DNA of 28,053 nt from an uncultured Eubacteriales bacterium (GTDB taxonomy: Bacteria > Bacillota > Clostridia > Oscillospirales > Oscillospiraceae). Of the stretch, positions 1 to 8,927 are shown one piece after another. The translations under genes and the position numbers were made by a program. Position 1 is the stretch's first letter. Every line of letters starts with the position of its first letter. The stretch is from positions 1 through 28,053 of the forward strand of contig UQGJ01000032.1 of assembly GCA_900540545.1 (NCBI GenBank), in the 5' to 3' direction. The notes beneath the pieces were generated by a model. That model did no database searches and had not been told where the DNA came from. It saw nothing but the letters and a program-made list of their open reading frames with translations.

Positions 1-320
1 GGGGGCGGCACGGGCCACGCATGTGGCCCTATCCGCCGCCCCCTGGACCCCGGGGTACGGCCGGGCGGCGGTACGGGTTTTGGGGGGCTGGCAAGACTTG
101 TGAGTCGTTGCAGCTCGTATCGGTCTGGTGCTCAAACCACTTCGGCTATCGCCCCTCGGCATATGACCTGGCAAGACTTGGGGCAGTTGCGTTTTGATGG
201 GTGCAAACGGGCCGCCACAAAGTCTCTGCGTTTTGGAATTAGCTTTGAAACCGTTGGCAGTCGGTACGGGCGGCCTTTGGTTTCCGCCGTAGGGGCGGGC
301 CCTTGCGGCCGCCCTGTTCC
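1..320 (+). repeat. Family 1 repeat, copy A (left end cut by the window), followed by palindromic repeats
   Basis: This non-coding stretch matches four other places in the window (about 3616-3910 on the plus strand; 12000-12295, 20690-20970 and 22500-22750 on the minus strand). Shared landmarks in order are a nested stem-loop (outer arms 1-9 and 35-43, inner arms 12-18 and 23-29), CCTGGACCCCGGG, GGGCGGCGGTACGG, GGCAAGACTTG, GTTGCAGCTCGTATCGG, CGCCCCTCGGCATATGAC, a second GGCAAGACTTG, AGTTGCGTTTT, and GCCGCCACAA. A GTAGGGGCGG..CCGCCC palindrome lies at about 281-313. No protein-coding gene is supported here. Function is unknown. Confidence 0.8.
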
Positions 321-353
321 CAAGCCACACGCTCCACGAGAGAGGTGATCCCA

Positions 354-1844
354 ATGTCCAAAAAACCGAATAAGCCGCCTGGACGGATCAAATCCTCCAT
401 CGTGGCGCGGCTGAACACCCGGCTGATTTTCCGGCTGCTGGGCATTTACCTGTGCATGGACCTGCTGCTTCTGGTCCTCTGCGCTGGCGGCATCTTCCTC
501 TGGGCCGACCGGCAGTGCACCGGCATCTCGGCGCTGGTGGAGCAGCGGGGCGTGCCCTCTGCTGAGGCCACCGAGTGGATGGCCGCCGGGGACTACACCG
601 TGGCCGCCCTGGACGCGCCGCCGGCGGAGAGCGGCTTCCAGCTCAACGGCTACCACTTCGGTTTCGCCGCCTTTGGCGACGACGCCATGGCCGACGCCCT
701 CCGCACCGTGGAGCTGGGGGAGGACGCCCTCTTTTTCGGCCCCTGGCGCTCCCACCCCGGCCGGGGCGTCACCTACACCGTGTCCGTGCCCAACGGCGGC
801 GACCCCTACGCCATCAGCCTGGACCTGGAGAGCCAGGTCACGCTGGCCGTCTTTGCCGGGCGGGTGCTGCTCATCTGCCAGGCCGTGAGCCTGCTGTGCA
901 ACCTGTTCAAAAACGCGGGGACCATCCGCAAGACCCTGCGGCCCATCCAGGAGCTGGCGGCGGCGGCCTCCCGGCTGGGGAGCGCGTCCACCATGTCGCC
1001 GGAGGAGCTGTCCCAACTGGCCGACAAGCTGGGGGAGATCAACGCCACCCACCTGGACACCCGAATCTCCGTCCCCGGCACCCAAAAGGAGCTCAAGGCC
1101 CTGGCCCAGGCCATCAACGCCATGCTGGACCGCATCAACGCCGCCTACCGGGCCCAGATGCGCTTCGTCTCCGACGCCTCCCACGAGCTGCGGACTCCCA
1201 TCGCGGTCATCCAGGGCTATGCCAACCTGCTGGACCGCTGGGGCAAGGACGACCCCACCACCCGGCAGGAGGCCATCGACGCCATCCGCACCGAGGCCGA
1301 CGCCATGAAGTCCCTCATCGAGCAGCTTCTGTTCCTGGCCCGGGGGGACAACGACTCCATGCACATTGAGATGACCGACTTCGACCTCACCGAGGTGGCC
1401 ACCCAGGTGCTGAAGGAGACCGAGATGATCGACCAGACCCACCGCTTCTCCGCCGAGTGGGACCAGGGGGTCATCCCCATCCACGCCGACATGGGCCTCA
1501 TCAAGCAGGCCATCCGGGTGCTGGTGGACAACAGCATCAAGTATACCCCCGCGGGCGGGCAAATCGGGCTGCGGGTGTGCACCGAGCCGGGGGTGGCCCG
1601 CATCTCGGTCCAGGACGAGGGCCAGGGCATCAAGGCCGAGGCCATCCCCCACATCTTCGACCGGTTCTACCGCACCGACGAGTCCCGGGCCCGCCAGACC
1701 GGCGGCACCGGTCTGGGGCTGGCCATCGCCAAGTGGATCGTGGAGCGCCACGGGGGCTGGTTCGAGGTCCTGTCCCGGGAGGGCATCGGCACCCGCATCA
1801 CCATGGTCCTGCCCCTCACCGAGGCCGGACAGCAGAGCGCGTAG
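354..1844 (+). CDS. Two-component sensor histidine kinase
   Basis: Membrane sensor kinase of 496 residues. An N-terminal membrane helix (about residues 22-47) and a second near 163-185 bracket an extracytoplasmic region, followed by a HAMP-like linker. The phosphoacceptor His277 sits in SDASHELRTP (HisKA). The ATPase domain shows the N box DNSIKYTP (392-399), the G1 box DEGQG (421-425), FDRFYR (F box) and the G2 box GGTGLGLAI (450-458), so all catalytic motifs are intact. I chose ATG 354 because GAGAGGTGAT precedes it at normal spacing; an in-frame ATG at 303 lies in repeat sequence. No response regulator is visible: the upstream side is repeat sequence cut by the window edge and the downstream gene is an acetyltransferase. 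The ligand is unknown. A strong terminator follows, so it ends its transcription unit. Confidence 0.93.
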   Translation: MSKKPNKPPGRIKSSIVARLNTRLIFRLLGIYLCMDLLLLVLCAGGIFLWADRQCTGISALVEQRGVPSAEATEWMAAGDYTVAALDAPPAESGFQLNGYHFGFAAFGDDAMADALRTVELGEDALFFGPWRSHPGRGVTYTVSVPNGGDPYAISLDLESQVTLAVFAGRVLLICQAVSLLCNLFKNAGTIRKTLRPIQELAAAASRLGSASTMSPEELSQLADKLGEINATHLDTRISVPGTQKELKALAQAINAMLDRINAAYRAQMRFVSDASHELRTPIAVIQGYANLLDRWGKDDPTTRQEAIDAIRTEADAMKSLIEQLLFLARGDNDSMHIEMTDFDLTEVATQVLKETEMIDQTHRFSAEWDQGVIPIHADMGLIKQAIRVLVDNSIKYTPAGGQIGLRVCTEPGVARISVQDEGQGIKAEAIPHIFDRFYRTDESRARQTGGTGLGLAIAKWIVERHGGWFEVLSREGIGTRITMVLPLTEAGQQSA

Positions 1845-1892
1845 CACAAAAAACAGAATCACGGGCCGCCCTGTCCGGGGCAGCGCCGCGCA

Positions 1893-1929
1893 CCGCGGGG
1901 GCAGCCGGCCGGCTGCCCCCGCGGTTTTT
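1893..1929 (+). terminator. Intrinsic terminator of the histidine kinase gene
   Basis: A perfect 14-bp GC stem (1893-1906 with 1911-1924, loop GGCC) is followed by TTTTTGCTTT. Confidence 0.9.
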
Positions 1930-1974
1930 GCTTTCCCCACCCGGCGTCAATCGTCAACAGAGGAGGTATCCCCC

Positions 1975-2517
1975 ATGGACCTGCGCGTGGAAAAGGTCAG
2001 AAGCAGCGGGCGGAAACGGGAGGTCCAGGCCGTCTATACCGCCGCCTTTCCCCAGGAAGAGCGGATGCCTTTCGGGCTGATGATGGCCCTGTCCTATCTG
2101 TGGCACACGGAATTTCTGGCCTATTATGACGGGGAGACCCTGTGCGGCTTCGTCTACGCGGCCACCATCGGGCGGCAGACCTTTATCCTGTTCTTCGCCG
2201 TGGACGAGGCCCTCCGCTCCCAAGGGTATGGCGGCCGCATCCTGGCCCAGGTCCAGGCGGCCCACCCCAGAAATAAAATCATCGTGTCCATCGAGCCCTG
2301 CGGCGGTGGCCTCCCACAGCAGGACCCCCGGCAGCGGCGCAAACGGTTTTACCTCGCCAACGGCTATCAGGAGACGGGGTACCGCATCAAATTGGGCGGC
2401 GTCACCCAGGAGGTCCTGGTCAAAAACGGCGTGTTTGAGAAGGGGGCCTGTCTGCGCTTCTTCCTCCTGTACTCCAATCTGACCGTTATCCCCAAAATCT
2501 GGCGGGCGGACGCCTGA
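1975..2517 (+). CDS. GNAT-family N-acetyltransferase
   Basis: A 180-residue protein with the GNAT fold signature. Strand beta4 (FILFFAVDEALR, about 70-81) leads into the acetyl-CoA pyrophosphate loop RSQGYGGR (81-88, the Q/RxxGxG/A pattern). A C-terminal part with FYLANGYQETGYRI (125-138) is typical of small GNAT acetyltransferases. ATG 1975 follows AGGAGGTATCCCCC, an excellent ribosome site. It lies after the histidine kinase terminator, so it is probably transcribed separately. The acceptor substrate cannot be deduced. Family assignment is secure, specific function is not. Confidence 0.88.
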   Translation: MDLRVEKVRSSGRKREVQAVYTAAFPQEERMPFGLMMALSYLWHTEFLAYYDGETLCGFVYAATIGRQTFILFFAVDEALRSQGYGGRILAQVQAAHPRNKIIVSIEPCGGGLPQQDPRQRRKRFYLANGYQETGYRIKLGGVTQEVLVKNGVFEKGACLRFFLLYSNLTVIPKIWRADA

Positions 2518-2535
2518 TCCAGAGGCCCTTTTCGT

Positions 2536-2564
2536 TTGACTTCCCCCAGGGAACGCGCTATACT
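2536..2564 (+). promoter_or_regulatory. Sigma-A type promoter for the antiporter gene
   Basis: TTGACT (2536-2541), a 17-bp spacer and TATACT (2559-2564), about 30 bp upstream of the antiporter start. Confidence 0.75.
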
Positions 2565-2596
2565 GCTAATCAATGTCAAGGAAAAGGATGAAATGA

Positions 2597-3568
2597 ATGG
2601 AACTTTTGGTGACGGTACTCCTCTTCGCCCTGGGCATCCTGCTGATCGTGAAGGGCGGCGACAGCTTTGTGGACGCGGCCTCCTGGATGGCGGAGGTCTC
2701 CGGCATCCCCAAGCTCATCGTGGGGGCCACGGTGGTCAGCATCGCCACCACCCTGCCGGAGCTGCTGGTGTCCACCATGGCGGCCTTCGACGGCAAGGCT
2801 GACATGGCCGTGGGCAACGCCGTGGGCAGCGTCACGGCCAACCTGGGCCTCATCATGGGCATCGCGCTGATCTGCATCCCCTCGGTCATCCGGCGGCGGG
2901 ACTATCTGCTGAAGGCCGTCCTCATGCTGGGGGCTTCGGCCTACCTGGCGCTGGCCTGCTCCCAGGGGAGTCTGGCCGTGGCCGGGGGCGCGGCCCTGCT
3001 GGTCATTTTCGCCATCGCCATGGCCGACAACGTTCTGTCCGCCCGGAAGGCCATGCTGGTGAGCCGGGAGGCCTACGGCGAGGGCGTGGTGGCCCGGCCC
3101 ACCGGGAAGGTGGTGGCCGTCAATGTTCTCAAATTCGTGCTGGGCGCGGCGGGCATCATCCTGGGCGCCCAGCTTCTGGTGGACAACGGCAGCGCTCTGG
3201 CCCGCATCATCGGCGTGCCCGAGCGCATCATCGGCGTCACCGTCATCGCCGTGGGCACCTCCCTGCCGGAGCTGGTGACCACCCTCACCGCCATCGCCAA
3301 GAAGCAGGCGTCCCTGTCGGCGGGCAACATCATCGGGGCCAACATCATCGACCTGACCCTCATCCTGCCCATCTGCTCCCTGATTTCCGGGGGCAGCCTG
3401 CCGGTGTCCCGGCAGGCTGTCTGGATGGACATCCCGGCGTCCTTTGTGGTGGGGGCCATCGCCCTCCTCCCCGCCCTGGTGACTCGCAAATTCCAGCGCT
3501 GGCAGGGCGTGGCCCTGCTGGTGGTCTATGGGGTGTATCTGGCGGTGACCTGTTCGGGGGTGCTTTGA
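2597..3568 (+). CDS. Calcium/sodium antiporter, CaCA family (YrbG-like)
   Basis: A 323-residue polytopic membrane protein with the two inverted alpha-repeats that define cation/Ca2+ exchangers. Alpha-1 is at about 43-84 (SIATTLPELLVS then GNAVGSVTANLGL). Alpha-2 is at about 213-255 (GTSLPEL at 220-226 and GNIIGANI at 243-250). The acidic residue in each LPEL motif, needed for ion binding in the family, is present in both. Length and the roughly ten hydrophobic helices fit the prokaryotic YrbG class. Start ATG 2597 is supported by an upstream purine-rich AAGGAAAAGGATG and by a promoter at 2536-2564. Expected role is exchange of Ca2+ (or another divalent ion) for Na+ or H+ at the cytoplasmic membrane; ion specificity is inferred only. 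Confidence 0.93.
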   Translation: MELLVTVLLFALGILLIVKGGDSFVDAASWMAEVSGIPKLIVGATVVSIATTLPELLVSTMAAFDGKADMAVGNAVGSVTANLGLIMGIALICIPSVIRRRDYLLKAVLMLGASAYLALACSQGSLAVAGGAALLVIFAIAMADNVLSARKAMLVSREAYGEGVVARPTGKVVAVNVLKFVLGAAGIILGAQLLVDNGSALARIIGVPERIIGVTVIAVGTSLPELVTTLTAIAKKQASLSAGNIIGANIIDLTLILPICSLISGGSLPVSRQAVWMDIPASFVVGAIALLPALVTRKFQRWQGVALLVVYGVYLAVTCSGVL

Positions 3569-3615
3569 GCATGCCGAGACTCCGGACGGGAGGGAACATT
3601 GGATTGGGCCGTGGG

Positions 3616-4266
3616 CCCTGCCGGGGGCGTTCCTTTCTCGTTTGAGAAAGGAACCGAAAGAAAACCAGGGGGACAGCACGGGGAATTTTATTCCCCTATC
3701 GCTGTCCCCCTGGACCCCGGGATGCGTCCGGGCGGCGGTACGGGTTATGAGGGCTGGCAAGATTTGATGGCTGTTGCAGCTCGTATCGGTCTGGCAGTCA
3801 AACGACTCCGGCTATCGCCCCTCGGCATATGAACTGGAAAAACTTGTAAATAGTTGCGTTTTTATTGGTGCAAACAAGCCGCCACAAGTCTTTGCATTTT
3901 TGAATTGGCCTAATGCCCGTTGATAGTCCGCACGGGCGGCTGATAGCCGCCCCTACAAGGGCTGGTGGGTTTGCATGGAGTTGTTGCATGGCTGTAACCA
4001 ATATAGGGGCGGCTATTAGCCGCCCGCGTTTCCGCACCAGCCTTGCCGGGAATGGGCAGGGTAGGCGCGCCGGGGCGGCGCATGAGGGGTGGACGAGTGC
4101 GGGGTAGGCCGTAACGGCCGGGGCGGGAGATTGAGGGCAGACTGGTTACCGATAGCCGGTTTCGACTGCCGGACTTCGTTGGCGCCGCTCTTAGGTCCAG
4201 GGGCCACAGCCCCTGGTTGTTTCTTCCCAGGGTTCTTTTCAACAAAAGAACCCTGCCCCCGGAGGG
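3616..4266 (+). repeat. Composite repeat element, copy 1 (family 1 plus, then family 2 minus)
   Basis: This ~650-bp stretch has no gene. It starts with a hairpin (3630-3639 with 3644-3653) followed by CCGAAAGAAAACCAGGGGG and a nested stem-loop (outer arms 3665-3677 and 3701-3713, inner arms 3680-3685 and 3691-3696). Family 1 continues to about 3910. Two GGCGGCT..AGCCGCC palindromes (about 3934-3955 and 4003-4023) occupy the middle. Family 2 then runs in reverse to about 4255, ending in the mirror-image hairpins 4197-4216 and 4229-4254. Positions 11661-12295 contain the same order in reverse complement. No transposase is encoded, so any mobility would depend on an enzyme supplied elsewhere. 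Confidence 0.75.
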
Positions 4267-4301
4267 GGGCGCTCCATTTCCCCGTCCCCGCCGCAACGGA
4301 T

Positions 4302-4337
4302 AAAAAAGGGGCCGTGTACCGAATTGGTACACGGCCC
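4302..4337 (-). terminator. Intrinsic terminator of groESL
   Basis: Stem GGGCCGTGTACC (4309-4320) pairs with GGTACACGGCCC (4326-4337). On the minus strand it is followed by a six-T run (plus-strand 4302-4307). It lies just after the groEL stop. Confidence 0.92.
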
Positions 4338-4350
4338 TTTTCCTTTTTTC

Positions 4351-5976
<1,626 letters not shown>

Positions 5977-6011
5977 ATCGTATTACCTCCAAATAAATGT
6001 GATGGGAAGGG

Positions 6012-6065
6012 GACCGGACCGCCGGGGTCGGCGGCCCCTACGGTAATTTCGCTCTGCGAAATTAC
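6012..6065 (-). repeat. GC palindrome and 10-bp hairpin between groES and groEL
   Basis: GGACCGCCGGGGTCGGCGGCC followed by CCTAC belongs to the GGCGGC..GCCGCCCCTAC palindrome family seen throughout the window. It abuts a perfect hairpin whose arms GTAATTTCGC (6043-6052) and GCGAAATTAC (6056-6065) enclose TCT. The hairpin overlaps the stop codon of the groES remnant. Confidence 0.7.
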
Positions 6066-6127
6066 TCCACGACAGCCAGGATGTCGCTCTGGCGGACGAT
6101 GGCAAACTCCTCGCCGTCCTCCCACGA
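6062..6127 (-). pseudogene. Remnant of a groES 3' end (last ~20 codons)
   Basis: Read on the minus strand and ending at TAA (6062-6064), this fragment encodes EDGEEFAIVRQSDILAVVE. The intact groES just upstream ends VDGEEYTIVRQSDILAVVE. The two differ at three amino acids (V/E, Y/F, T/A) and at several synonymous positions (for example CTC/CTG, GCG/GCT, GTG/GTC), so it is a diverged copy rather than a recent exact duplication. Upstream of the fragment (about 6128-6265) the GroES reading is lost and no start or ribosome site serves it. It sits where the end of groES would be expected next to groEL. Confidence 0.82.
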
Positions 6128-6265
6128 AATGTTCCATTTCGCGGGGACCCCTTGGATTTCATTTGCGGCCGTGGGAAGTGAATTCCCCCGGCCTCCGGCG
6201 CTTACCGCACCGCCCCATCTGCGATGGGGCCCCAAGGTGGACGGCTTGCGGTGCTGCGCTTTGGC

Positions 6266-6550
6266 TTACTCCACCACCGCGAGGATGTCGCTCTGGCGGA
6301 CGATGGTGTACTCTTCGCCGTCCACCTTGACCTCGGTGCCGGCGTACTTGCTGGTGATGACCTTCTGGCCCTTCTTCACCACCATCTTCACGTCCTTGCC
6401 GTCCACCAGTCCGCCGGGGCCGACCTCGATGATCTCGGCCACCTCGGGCTTCTCCTTGGCGGCGCCGGTGAGGATGATGCCGCTCTTGGTGGTCTCCTCG
6501 GCTTCCACCATCTTGATGATGACACGGTCTGCAAGGGGTTTGAGTTTCAT
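6266..6550 (-). CDS. groES: Co-chaperonin GroES (Hsp10)
   Basis: A 94-residue cap protein of the GroEL chamber. It begins MKLKPLADRVIIK and includes the mobile loop EETTKSGIILTGAAKEKPE that binds GroEL, then GTEVKVDGEEYTIVRQSDILAVVE. Length is typical for the family. GGAGGAACCCCAA precedes the ATG on the minus strand. It is the first gene of the groES-groEL heat-shock operon, with a perfect CIRCE element and a sigma-A promoter immediately upstream, indicating HrcA repression. Confidence 0.98.
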   Translation of the reverse strand: MKLKPLADRVIIKMVEAEETTKSGIILTGAAKEKPEVAEIIEVGPGGLVDGKDVKMVVKKGQKVITSKYAGTEVKVDGEEYTIVRQSDILAVVE

Positions 6551-6598
6551 TTGGGGTTCCTCCTTATAGAAAATTTTCTAAAAAACAAAGAAATGGGA

Positions 6599-6625
6599 TT
6601 AGCACTCAAAAACTATGAGTGCTAA
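6599..6625 (-). promoter_or_regulatory. CIRCE operator (HrcA binding site)
   Basis: TTAGCACTC (6599-6607), nine bases, then GAGTGCTAA (6617-6625): a perfect match to the canonical CIRCE inverted repeat. It sits at the expected transcription start of groES. Confidence 0.98.
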
Positions 6626-6636
6626 CTTCGAGTATG

Positions 6637-6665
6637 ATAATACCGCGCCATGCCAAAAAAATCAA
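6637..6665 (-). promoter_or_regulatory. Sigma-A promoter of groESL
   Basis: On the minus strand, TTGATT (6660-6665), a 17-bp spacer and TATTAT (6637-6642) lie directly upstream of CIRCE. The -35 hexamer is part of the preceding gene's terminator stem. Confidence 0.78.
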
Positions 6666-6696
6666 CCCCCAATTTGAGAAATCGGGGGTTGATTTT
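6655..6696 (-). terminator. Terminator of the lipid kinase gene
   Basis: Stem AATCAACCCCC (6660-6670) pairs with GGGGGTTGATT (6684-6694), extended by A/T pairs. On the minus strand it is followed by seven T (plus-strand 6655-6661). It ends the minus-strand operon coming from 10055. Confidence 0.88.
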
Positions 6697-6715
6697 CGTA
6701 AAATTCACTTTTTGT

Positions 6716-7660
6716 TCACAAACCCTCGTCAGGAGTGCCAACTGGGACATGGTAATCCAGGTAGGACGGATAGAAGAAGTTGATTTTCCGGGGGTCCAAA
6801 AAGACCCGGAAGGCGGTGTCCCGCATGACCTCGCCGTCCACCACGGCGGTGATTTCCTCCTGGGCGGAGAAGGAGATGGTCTGGCCGTGGTGGTCCCAGA
6901 TGATCTCCGGGTGGTCCCGGTACTTGCCCTTGGCGTAGTCGCCCACCAGCCGGGCGAAGGTGACGCGGCCCACCTTGGGCACCACCAGCATATCCAGCAC
7001 CCCGTCGTCGGGCTCGGCGTCCCCCACGGGCATGAAGCCGCCGCCGTAGTAGCGGCCGTTGCAGATGCAGATGATGGAGATGTCCTCGTCCAGGTGGGTG
7101 TCCCCCATGTCCACCACGGTGGGCCGGGCGATGGTCTTGAACAGCACGTTCTCCACCAGGGCGATGATGTAGGCCCCCGGACCCCGGACCAGGGGGATGG
7201 GCTTGTACTTGTCCACGTCGGCGGCCACACGGGCGTCCACGCCGGCGCAGATGACCCCCAGACCCAGCTTGCCGTTGCAGTTCATCAGGTCGAAGGCCGC
7301 CTGGGGGCCCTCGGCCAGGGCCATCAGGTCGCAGAAGCCCTTGCGGTGGTCGGGGCCGAAGATTTTCAAGAAGTCGTTGCCCGTGCCCTTGGGCACGTTG
7401 GTGACGGCCACGTGGTCATAGCCCGCCGCGCCGTTGACCACCTCGTTGAGGGTGCCGTCCCCGCCGCAGGCGTAGATGCGCACCTCTCCCCCCGCTTCGG
7501 CGGCGGCGCGGGCCAGATGCTCGGCCTGGCCCCTGGCCTCGGTGAGAGCGATCTCATACTCCAGCTCCCGCTGGGTGAACAGCCGGTGGATGTGGGCGGT
7601 GAGGGAATCGGTGCTGCCCCGCTTTCCGGCGGCGGGATTGATGAGGAAGAGGTGCTTCAT
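6716..7660 (-). CDS. Diacylglycerol/lipid kinase family protein (DagK/YegS-like)
   Basis: A 314-residue member of the DAGK catalytic-domain family. The N-terminal domain has LINPAAGKRG (6-15), the nucleotide-binding motif GGDGTLNE (66-73) and PKGTGNDF (90-97), all conserved in DgkB/YegS-type kinases. The C-terminal beta-rich domain has CNGRYYGGGFMPVGDAEPDDG, typical of the substrate and metal-binding half. GAAGGAGG lies upstream of ATG 7660. Expected reaction is ATP-dependent phosphorylation of diacylglycerol or a related lipid at the membrane, feeding phospholipid recycling; the precise lipid is not deducible. It is the last gene of a minus-strand group, separated from the WG/SLH gene by 79 bp containing a palindromic repeat, and is followed by a strong terminator. 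Confidence 0.93.
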   Translation of the reverse strand: MKHLFLINPAAGKRGSTDSLTAHIHRLFTQRELEYEIALTEARGQAEHLARAAAEAGGEVRIYACGGDGTLNEVVNGAAGYDHVAVTNVPKGTGNDFLKIFGPDHRKGFCDLMALAEGPQAAFDLMNCNGKLGLGVICAGVDARVAADVDKYKPIPLVRGPGAYIIALVENVLFKTIARPTVVDMGDTHLDEDISIICICNGRYYGGGFMPVGDAEPDDGVLDMLVVPKVGRVTFARLVGDYAKGKYRDHPEIIWDHHGQTISFSAQEEITAVVDGEVMRDTAFRVFLDPRKINFFYPSYLDYHVPVGTPDEGL

Positions 7661-7683
7661 GGCCAGGTCCTCCTTCGGTTGAT

Positions 7684-7722
7684 AGGGACGCGGGCGGCTC
7701 CAAGGGCCGCCCCTACGGGTTG
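7684..7722. repeat. GC palindromic repeat between two minus-strand genes
   Basis: GCGGGCGGCTCCAAGGGCC followed by GCCCCTAC: a member of the GGGCGGC..GCCGCCCCTAC palindrome family found about ten times in this window. No gene lies in this gap. Confidence 0.75.
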
Positions 7723-7739
7723 GATGCGGTGGGCGCGGA

Positions 7740-8924
7740 TCAGGTTTGGGCGGTGGGGGCTGCGGGCGCGGCCTCCGGCCGGTTGGCGCGGTACTGGACG
7801 GCGCCGCCCCACAGGTTGACCCGCTGTTCGGCCCGGGCCATACGGGAGACGATGGCGGCGGCCTCGGCCCGGGTGAGCTGTCCGGCCGGGTTGAAGGTCA
7901 GCTTCCCGTCGGTGCCGGAGAGGATGCCCTGGGCATAGAGGCTGTAAATGGCGTCGGCGGCGTAGTCGCCGCTCTTCACGTCGGGCAGGCTGGATTTCAC
8001 CCTGCGCAGGCTGTTGATCTCCGGCAGGCTGCGGCCCAGGGTGGTGGAGGCGAAAATCCTGGCCATCTCGGCCCGGGTGACGGCCCGCTCGTAGCTGTCG
8101 AACTCATCGGCGGCGATGATGCCGCTGGCGATGCAGTAGTTCACGGAGGAGCGGTACCAGGGGGAGCCGGAGGCGGTCTGGGTGTGGAAGTCGTCGCCGG
8201 TGGCCCGGCTCTCCATAAAGGCGGCCAGCTTGAGGGCCTCGGCCACCGTCAGGGTCTTGTTGGGCTCAAATTTTCCGCCGCCCACGCCCTCCATCAGACT
8301 GATGTTGTAGGCCACGTCCACCCACACGGTGAACCAGTCCCGGGTCCCCACGTCGCTGAAGGCGGGCAGCCGCCCCTTCACCAGGGGGAAGCGGGCGGAG
8401 GGCACCTGCCGCGACACCATCAGGTCGGGCAGGCTGGACAGGGGGACGATGGTGTTGCTCCCGTCCTTTTCCAGCACCAGCACCGACAGGCCGTCGGCCT
8501 GGGAGAGATAGGCGGCGTCGTAGTTGATGGGGTAGAGCTCCCGGGTGCTGTCGCTGACCTTGCTGGGGAAGGACAGCAGGCTGACCACCCCCCAGTAGTC
8601 CCCCTTCTGGGCCAGGTAGAGGCCGTAGCCCATATCCTGGAGGGTGTCGTACTCGGCGGGGACCAGCTCCTTGCCGTCCTGGCGGATGACCCCCAGCTTG
8701 CCGCCCTTCTGCACCAGGGCGGTGCCCAGGGAGAAGTCCAGCACCGACTGGTACTGGATGGGGACCACCACGTCCCCGGCGGTGTTGACGAACCCCCACA
8801 GGCCGTTCTCCGTGGCCTTGGCGAGGCCCTCCTGGTAGCCGTACACGGTGGGGGCGGCCAGGGCGGAGGTGACCGTGACGGCCAGCGCCAGCCCCAGGGC
8901 CAGCAGTCTATTTCCCAGTCTCAC
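7740..8924 (-). CDS. Secreted WG-repeat and S-layer-homology (SLH) domain protein
   Basis: A 394-residue exported protein. Residues 1-23 form a signal peptide (Arg/Asn start, LLALGLALAVTVTSALA). WG-type repeats cover about 38-115 (GLWGFVNTAGDVVVPIQY, KLGVIRQDGKELVPAEYD, DYWGVVS). Three SLH modules follow at about 189-237, 255-295 and 313-363, each with the D/W..AI/VxYxxxxGI and TRAEMA-like signatures that bind secondary cell-wall polymer. The C-terminus is Ala/Pro-rich. It should be anchored on the cell wall; the role of the WG repeats is unknown. The start is GTG 8924 with a weak GGGGA ribosome site, only 3 bp beyond the stop of the upstream methyltransferase, so the two are probably translated from one message. 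Confidence 0.88.
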   Translation of the reverse strand: MRLGNRLLALGLALAVTVTSALAAPTVYGYQEGLAKATENGLWGFVNTAGDVVVPIQYQSVLDFSLGTALVQKGGKLGVIRQDGKELVPAEYDTLQDMGYGLYLAQKGDYWGVVSLLSFPSKVSDSTRELYPINYDAAYLSQADGLSVLVLEKDGSNTIVPLSSLPDLMVSRQVPSARFPLVKGRLPAFSDVGTRDWFTVWVDVAYNISLMEGVGGGKFEPNKTLTVAEALKLAAFMESRATGDDFHTQTASGSPWYRSSVNYCIASGIIAADEFDSYERAVTRAEMARIFASTTLGRSLPEINSLRRVKSSLPDVKSGDYAADAIYSLYAQGILSGTDGKLTFNPAGQLTRAEAAAIVSRMARAEQRVNLWGGAVQYRANRPEAAPAAPTAQT

Positions 8925-8927
8925 CGT

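Noticed and set aside
132..1940. Long minus-strand open frame opposite the histidine kinase
   Set aside because: It is an antisense shadow caused by high GC. Its product is low-complexity Gly/His/Val-rich sequence with no domain, while the plus strand has all kinase motifs.
3616..4266. Insertion sequence with its own transposase
   Set aside because: No open frame in either strand of the element resembles a transposase. Only a non-autonomous repeat is supported.
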